In this document: piece by piece, positions 5,512 to 9,354 of the stretch
How positions within the stretch are numbered: position 1 is the first letter of the stretch
Layout of the letters: each line of letters opens with the position of its first letter
Assembly: GCA_031284645.1 (NCBI GenBank)
Contig: JAITXS010000081.1
Coordinates: 1 to 9,354 of the forward strand
Reading direction: 5' to 3'
Source: Spirochaetaceae bacterium
Lineage (GTDB): Bacteria; Spirochaetota; Spirochaetia; Treponematales; Breznakiellaceae
DNA length: 9,354 bases
Position numbers and translations under genes: made by a program
Notes under the pieces: generated by a model
The model's input: the letters and a program-made list of their open reading frames with translations, nothing else
The model's database searches: none
Told to the model about the DNA's origin: nothing

Positions 5512-6651
5512 ATGGCAAAACGTGATTACTATGAAGTCCTTGGAGTAGAAAAAAACGCCGCCAAGGATGATATTAAAAAAGCATATCGAAAACTAGCCAT
5601 TCAGTATCATCCCGACAAAAATCCGGGAGATAAAACAGCCGAAGAAAAATTTAAAGAGGCTACCGAAGCATACGAAATCCTGAGCGATGATCAGAAGAAA
5701 GCGAGCTACGATCAGTACGGCTTTGCCGGTGTTGAAGGCATGGCCGGACAGCATGATTTTCGTAATTTTCAGGGTTTTGAAGATATTTTCGGCGGCAGCG
5801 ATTTTTCGTCAATATTCGATCATCTTTTTGGCGGCAGCGGCGGTGGCGGCTTTGGTTTTGGCAGCGGAGGAGGAGGGCGCAGAGCACGACCGCAAAGCGG
5901 TTCAAGCCTTCGCTATGATGTTGAAATTCCGTTTAAAGACGCTATTTACGGAACTAAAGTCGAAATCCAATACAGCAGAAACGAAAGCTGTCCGGCCTGT
6001 AAGGGCTCAGGCGGTACTGGGAAGAAAAACTGTCCCAGTTGCGGCGGCGTGGGGCAGATACGCCAAAGCCAGGGATTTTTTAGCATGGCCTCAACGTGCC
6101 CGACTTGTCGAGGTACGGGCTCAATTATCGAAAACCCCTGTAAAGAATGCGGCGGGAGTGGTCTGGTAAAAAAGAGACAAAAAATCATGGTAACCATCCC
6201 CAGCGGTGTTGAGGACGGCAGACGCCTTATCTTGCACGGTCAGGGAGACGCAGGGCCAAACGGCATCCCTCCCGGTGATCTTTATGTGTTTATCAGGGTA
6301 AAAGCCAGCGATTACTATGAAAGAGAAGGAGCCGATCTCTATTGCGCGCTCCCTGTTTCAATTACTCAGGCAAGTATCGGCGGTGAAATTTACGTTACAA
6401 CTCTTGACGGCAAAAAAATTAAAGTCAAAGTTCATCCGGGAACACAAAACGGAAAAATGCTTCGGGTACGCGGCGAGGGGATTCCCGTCAACGCCCGTAA
6501 AGGGGACCTTTACATCAAACTGATGGTCAAAATCCCTGAAAAACTTTCGCGGCGGGGAAAAGAATTGCTTGAGGAATTATCAAAGATAGAAGGTGAAGCA
6601 GAATCGCCGTCCTTAATTCCTCTTTCAGACTTAGCGCATCAAGGGCACTAA
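5512..6651 (+). CDS. dnaJ: Hsp40 co-chaperone DnaJ
   Basis: DnaJ delivers unfolded proteins to DnaK and stimulates its ATPase. The 379 residues match the full-length type I family. The J domain covers about 1-70, with HPD at 33-35. The G/F-rich region is about 70-124. Four zinc-binding repeats are complete: CPACKGSG (160-167), CPSCGGVG (174-181), CPTCRGTG (196-203) and CKECGGSG (210-217). The C-terminal beta domains follow. I chose the ATG at 5512 because MAKRDYYEVLGV is the standard N-terminus. A GTG at 5485 in the same frame would add nine residues encoded by the C-rich repeat arm. No ribosome-binding site precedes the ATG. The nearest good one is about 90 bases upstream, behind a hairpin. 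Translation may depend on that structure or on coupling to dnaK. Confidence 0.98.
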   Translation: MAKRDYYEVLGVEKNAAKDDIKKAYRKLAIQYHPDKNPGDKTAEEKFKEATEAYEILSDDQKKASYDQYGFAGVEGMAGQHDFRNFQGFEDIFGGSDFSSIFDHLFGGSGGGGFGFGSGGGGRRARPQSGSSLRYDVEIPFKDAIYGTKVEIQYSRNESCPACKGSGGTGKKNCPSCGGVGQIRQSQGFFSMASTCPTCRGTGSIIENPCKECGGSGLVKKRQKIMVTIPSGVEDGRRLILHGQGDAGPNGIPPGDLYVFIRVKASDYYEREGADLYCALPVSITQASIGGEIYVTTLDGKKIKVKVHPGTQNGKMLRVRGEGIPVNARKGDLYIKLMVKIPEKLSRRGKELLEELSKIEGEAESPSLIPLSDLAHQGH

Positions 6652-6691
6652 GCAGACTAGATCTTAATTTCCCAATAGGCAATAAAGAAGA

Positions 6692-6809
6692 GCGCCTCCC
6701 CGCCTTGGGCGGGGAACGGGCTATCCGCTCCAATCTTTTTTGCCGCTCCCCGGCAAAAAAGGATTTCCGCTTCTATCCCTTGCGCGGGGAGCCATCTTCC
6801 GGGGTCCCC
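6692..6809. repeat. Compact palindromic GC-rich intergenic element
   Basis: Downstream of dnaJ lies a block unlike the surrounding DNA. It contains a perfect 7-bp hairpin, CCCCGCC 6698-6704 with GGCGGGG 6708-6714. It also contains a perfect 10-bp hairpin, TTTTTTGCCG 6736-6745 with CGGCAAAAAA 6751-6760, which extends by four pairs (AATC/GATT) past one bulged base. The block is bounded by complementary ends, CTCCCCGC 6696-6703 and GCGGGGAG 6784-6791. GGGCTATCC (6718-6726) and GGATTTCC (6761-6768) with CTATCCC (6773-6779) flank the central stem. By recollection, similar blocks occur dispersed in other bacterial genomes. A further weak stem GGGGA/TCCCC (6786-6790, 6805-6809) follows. No stem is followed by a T-run on the plus strand, so it is a poor intrinsic terminator for dnaJ. 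Confidence 0.65.
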
Positions 6810-6856
6810 CCATGAATTTTAATGCCTTTGCCCTGGAAATTACGAGGGCAGGGCAC

Positions 6857-6885
6857 TTGAAAAATTATTTTTTTTATAGTATAGT
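6857..6885 (+). promoter_or_regulatory. Strong sigma-70 promoter for the carD-ispD pair
   Basis: TTGAAA at 6857-6862 is followed after exactly 17 bases by TATAGT at 6880-6885. An overlapping TATAGT lies five bases earlier, at 6875-6880. Transcription would begin near 6892, on top of the start codon (GTG 6891 / ATG 6894), or near 6887 if the earlier box is used. There is no Shine-Dalgarno sequence in this AT-rich stretch. The mRNA is thus predicted to be leaderless or nearly so. Confidence 0.6.
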
Positions 6886-6893
6886 ATATAGTG

Positions 6894-7394
6894 ATGAGTG
6901 ACGGTAAATATACATTCAAACTGAAACAAAAAATAGTCTACCCCAGCCAAGGTGTTGGTATAATCAAGCAAATCGAAGAGAAAGACTTTAAGGGTGAAAA
7001 AATCCCTTATTACACTGTTTTTCTTGAAGCCTCCGACATGACGGTGATGGTTCCGGTCAATAGAGCAGAAGAACTGGGAATTCGGGCTATTGTACCACAG
7101 GCGGATGCTGAACGTGCGCTTGAATTCATTAGTGAAGAATTTGAACCGAATCCTTCGGATTGGAAGCTCCGTTATCAGCAGAATCTTGATCTCCTTAAAA
7201 AAGGAACAGTATTAGATATTGCCGCGATTGTGCGTTCACTTTATCACCGCAGCAAGGTAAAAGACCTGCCCATCATGGAACGTAAGCTTTACGATCAGGC
7301 GTTCAGGCTTTTTGAGGACGAAGTAGCACATTCACTCAAAAAAACAAAAGAAGAGATACAAAAACTCATAATAGATCGTCTCGAAAATAGATAA
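6894..7394 (+). CDS. CarD/CdnL-family RNA polymerase-binding regulator
   Basis: CarD-family proteins bind the RNA polymerase beta subunit through an N-terminal Tudor-like domain. They stabilise the open promoter complex with a C-terminal helical domain. The N-terminal part shows KIVYPSQGVGIIKQIE and, after it, MTVMVPVNRAEELGIR, the typical RNA polymerase-interacting domain. The helical part includes SDWKLRYQQNLDLLKKG, whose tryptophan corresponds to the family residue that contacts the edge of the transcription bubble, then IVRSLYHRSK and a long charged helix. Length is 166 residues from ATG 6894, or 167 from GTG 6891, normal for the family. No ribosome-binding site precedes either codon and the promoter almost touches them. 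Its TAA is directly followed by the ispD ATG. A carD-ispD pairing is also known in mycobacteria. Confidence 0.93.
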   Translation: MSDGKYTFKLKQKIVYPSQGVGIIKQIEEKDFKGEKIPYYTVFLEASDMTVMVPVNRAEELGIRAIVPQADAERALEFISEEFEPNPSDWKLRYQQNLDLLKKGTVLDIAAIVRSLYHRSKVKDLPIMERKLYDQAFRLFEDEVAHSLKKTKEEIQKLIIDRLENR

Positions 7395-8141
7395 ATGAAC
7401 ATTGCCGCCCTTATTGTTGCCGCCGGCGCATCTTCGAGGATGGGAGACGGTAAAAAAAAAGAATACCATCCCCTCTTGGGACAGCACGATCTTTGTGTAA
7501 AACACGATAGAAATTCAGTACTCACCGGCGAAGGACAGCCCCTCACGGTGCTTGGCACAGTCTTTTCAGTTTTTGCGGAAAACCCCCGCATATCAATAAT
7601 AGTTGTTGTGCATCCGGTAAAAGCAGAAATCGGCGAGCAGGCTGCCAGAGGCGCTATCGGAGAGGCTCTCATTAAACGTTGCAACAAAGAACTTCACTTT
7701 GTGCCGGGCGGGGAAAACAGGCGTCTCTCTGTTTATCACGGACTTTCGCTGCTTGCCGCTTTTAAGACCGATTATGTGCTGATTCACGATGGCGCACGCC
7801 CCTGGCTTGATCAGACGCTTGTAAACCGTGTCATTGACGAGGTCATTGAACGGGAGGCCGTGATTCCGGTAATTCCGTTTACGGAAACACCCAAGGAACT
7901 TGACGCCGGGGGGCACATCAAACGGCACCTCAAACGGGCAAACTTGGCACTGGCCCAGACACCGCAGGCCTTCCTTTTTGACAAGATTTTAAAGGCACAC
8001 CAAAAAGCCGCAGAAATTGTCCCACAGGGAAACACGGAATGGACGGACGATGCTGAAATCTACGATGAATTTATCGGAGAGGTAGCCGTTGTACAAGGCG
8101 ATAGCCGTAATAAAAAAATTACTTTCCCTGAAGATTTATAA
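7395..8141 (+). CDS. ispD: 2-C-methyl-D-erythritol 4-phosphate cytidylyltransferase
   Basis: IspD joins CTP and methylerythritol 4-phosphate to give CDP-methylerythritol, the third step of the MEP isoprenoid pathway. The nucleotide-binding loop AAGASSRMG is at 9-17, with KKEY at 21-24 in place of the usual PKQY; the lysine at 22 is retained. GGENRRLSVYHGL (105-117), HDGARP (131-136), TPQAF (189-193), DDA (218-220) and KITFPEDL (241-248) are all family motifs. Two oddities stand out. A polar stretch of about 20 residues (30-49) is inserted between the loop and the next helix. The protein also ends exactly at PEDL, where homologues continue for a short C-terminal helix. No IspF domain or ispF gene follows. 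The ATG abuts the carD stop with no ribosome-binding site, so translation is probably coupled. Confidence 0.95.
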   Translation: MNIAALIVAAGASSRMGDGKKKEYHPLLGQHDLCVKHDRNSVLTGEGQPLTVLGTVFSVFAENPRISIIVVVHPVKAEIGEQAARGAIGEALIKRCNKELHFVPGGENRRLSVYHGLSLLAAFKTDYVLIHDGARPWLDQTLVNRVIDEVIEREAVIPVIPFTETPKELDAGGHIKRHLKRANLALAQTPQAFLFDKILKAHQKAAEIVPQGNTEWTDDAEIYDEFIGEVAVVQGDSRNKKITFPEDL

Positions 8142-8260
8142 GGTGTTTTGATCCTGCGCCCCATCGGAAAAGCGCCCTGAACCATAATCTAAAACCGGAA
8201 TTGCCTGAACCGCTGTGGGCCCATTTACAATAAGCGGGGATGAGCATAATATAAAAAAAG
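8142..8260 (+). other. ispD-livM spacer with a short direct repeat and an in-frame mini-ORF
   Basis: No terminator hairpin is visible. The octamer cctgaacc occurs at 8176-8183 and 8204-8211, 28 bases apart. Before livM, a GCGGGG at 8234-8239 is followed immediately by ATG 8240. That start opens a four-codon frame (M-S-I-I) ending in TAA at 8252-8254, in the same frame as livM. The livM ATG at 8261 has only A-rich sequence before it. Confidence 0.4.
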
Positions 8261-9265
8261 ATGAAACAGCCAGTCCGAAATACGCTGATTCCCGGCATTA
8301 TCGCCGTTTTTCTTGTTGTTGTGCCCGCGCTTCTTATCCGCGCCGGTATGATTAATGCTTATTACGCGCAGGTGCTGATCTCGGCAGGTATTAACACCAT
8401 CATGGCGATTAGTGTCAATGTAGTTGTCGGCATTACCGGCCAACTTTCTCTGGGACAGGCGGGTTTTATGGCTATCGGCGCGTATGCCTGTATGTTTTTT
8501 AGCGGGGATCTTGGTCTGCCCCTGCCGCTTGGTCTTCTCCTTGCCGCCCTTGTTGCCGCGTTTGCCGGTTTTTTAATCGGTTTTCCCTCATTAAAGTTAA
8601 CCGGTGATTATCTGGCAATAGTAACACTCGGTTTTGGAGAGATTATCCGTGTACTCCTTACGAATCTAAAATCAATCACTGAGGGGCCGGACGGGAAAAA
8701 ATTTACAACCATACTCCAGGATATCAACAGCGGCCCGTTTCTCTCATTTCTTGTTGTTATCGGCTCACTTGCCCTCATTGTCGTACTTCTGCACAACTTT
8801 TTACGTTCCACGTACGGACGCGCCATATTTGCCGTGCGCGAGGATGAAATAGCGGCAAACTCATCCGGTATTAATATCTTTCGGTACAAGATGATAGCGT
8901 TTGTCATCGGCGCGTTTATCGCGGGAATAGGCGGTTCCCTGTACGCGATGTTTATCGGCTTTATAAACCCTGACATGGCCTCGTTCTCCAAAAGCATTGA
9001 TTATCTGATCTATGTCGTGCTCGGCGGCATGGGCTCCATGACCGGCACGATTATAGCGACATATTCTCTCTATATGCTGCAGGAGTTTTTGCGTTTCCTG
9101 CAAAACTACCGCCTTCTTATCTATCCGGTAATCTTAATTCTGGTCATGATATTCCGTCCGCAAGGTCTTATGGGAATGAAAGAGCTCTCCTTTGTTCGCT
9201 TGACAAGACGCTTTGTCCGATTTTCACGGAAGCTGCTCATGAGATATTCCGGAAAAGCGGAGTAA
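8261..9265 (+). CDS. livM: Branched-chain amino acid ABC transporter permease LivM
   Basis: LivM is one of two membrane permeases of the LivJ/K-HMGF importer for leucine, isoleucine, valine and related compounds. The 334 residues hold about eight to ten hydrophobic segments. The LivM signature GITGQLSLGQAGFMAIGAYA is at 57-76, LTGDYLAIVTLGFGEI at 113-128, and the cytoplasmic coupling loop GRAIFAVREDEIAANSSGIN at 186-205. AGIGGSLYA follows at 221-229, VLGGMGSMTGTI at 253-264 and FRPQGLMG at 298-305, the usual permease end. A short basic tail follows. The start is the ATG at 8261, which gives a normal N-terminus but has no proper ribosome-binding site. The partner permease livH, normally just upstream, is not in the window. 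The stop precedes another start by three bases, so the transporter operon appears to continue to the right. Confidence 0.95.
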   Translation: MKQPVRNTLIPGIIAVFLVVVPALLIRAGMINAYYAQVLISAGINTIMAISVNVVVGITGQLSLGQAGFMAIGAYACMFFSGDLGLPLPLGLLLAALVAAFAGFLIGFPSLKLTGDYLAIVTLGFGEIIRVLLTNLKSITEGPDGKKFTTILQDINSGPFLSFLVVIGSLALIVVLLHNFLRSTYGRAIFAVREDEIAANSSGINIFRYKMIAFVIGAFIAGIGGSLYAMFIGFINPDMASFSKSIDYLIYVVLGGMGSMTGTIIATYSLYMLQEFLRFLQNYRLLIYPVILILVMIFRPQGLMGMKELSFVRLTRRFVRFSRKLLMRYSGKAE

Positions 9266-9268
9266 AAC

Positions 9269-9354
9269 TTGAGTGATCGATTTTTTCGCAAAAATAACGC
9301 CACGATTATCACACAAAAACTTGTTACCAAGGCTGTGCTTGAACATCATTTAAT
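9269..9354 (+). CDS. Start of a further gene, cut by the window edge; probably the next liv transporter gene
   Basis: A TTG at 9269 has GGAG (9259-9262) six bases upstream, overlapping the end of livM. It opens a frame that stays open to the window edge, 28 codons: a basic polar start (SDRFFRKNN) then ATIITQKLVTKAVLEHHL. Such tight spacing after livM suggests livG, the ATPase subunit. The visible part contains no Walker motif or other ATPase signature, so the identity is an inference from position. A competing GTG frame at 9273 closes at 9351 and is less likely. Confidence 0.5.
   Translation, partial: MSDRFFRKNNATIITQKLVTKAVLEHHL

Noticed and set aside
6736..6760. Intrinsic terminator for dnaJ
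   Set aside because: The stem is strong, but its U-run precedes the stem and A's follow it on the plus strand.
6692..6809. Integron attC site
   Set aside because: The folded shape is suggestive, but the GTTRRRY / RYYYAAC core sites are not present at the ends and there is no integrase or cassette.

Overview
The window looks like chromosomal DNA of a spirochaete, most probably a Treponema-type organism of moderate GC content. The grounds are a grpE-dnaK-dnaJ cluster of spirochaete character, a CarD-family gene directly followed by ispD with a KKEY version of the nucleotide-binding loop, a TTG start on grpE, and a divergent sigma-like protein of a kind I associate with spirochaetes. The genus is inferred from protein character and recollection. 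No search was possible.

Layout, left to right. (1) Positions 1-250 have no gene and hold a degenerate tandem repeat of about 68 bp, with a G-rich arm, an AT-rich loop and a C-rich arm. (2) fliR lies at 251-1081 on the minus strand, without fliQ before it or flhB after it. (3) Positions 1082-1369 hold a candidate fliR promoter, a doubtful 62-residue ORF and a degraded third copy of the repeat. (4) A 316-residue sigma-70-like/HTH protein lies at 1370-2320 on the minus strand. (5) A divergent intergenic region at 2321-2706 carries a good promoter for the chaperone genes. (6) grpE, dnaK and dnaJ at 2707-6651 on the plus strand form the Hsp70 chaperone cluster, with a large hairpin element between dnaK and dnaJ. 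(7) Positions 6652-6890 hold a compact palindromic GC-rich element and a strong promoter. (8) A CarD-family regulator and ispD at 6891-8141 abut exactly. (9) livM at 8261-9265 is followed by the first 28 codons of a probable next transporter gene that runs off the window.

How the genes work together. DnaK, its nucleotide exchange factor GrpE and its co-chaperone DnaJ form one folding machine. The CarD protein would bind RNA polymerase and tune promoter opening. IspD performs the third step of the MEP isoprenoid pathway. LivM is one of the two membrane subunits of a branched-chain amino acid ABC importer. FliR belongs to the flagellar type III export gate. Apart from the chaperone trio, the carD-ispD pair and the liv genes, the neighbours are not functionally linked.

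No clearly new defence or mobile system is visible. The most interesting points lie in the non-coding DNA. A hairpin element appears to have separated dnaJ from its ribosome-binding site. fliR is bracketed by same-orientation copies of one repeat family. The carD transcript is predicted to be leaderless or nearly so.
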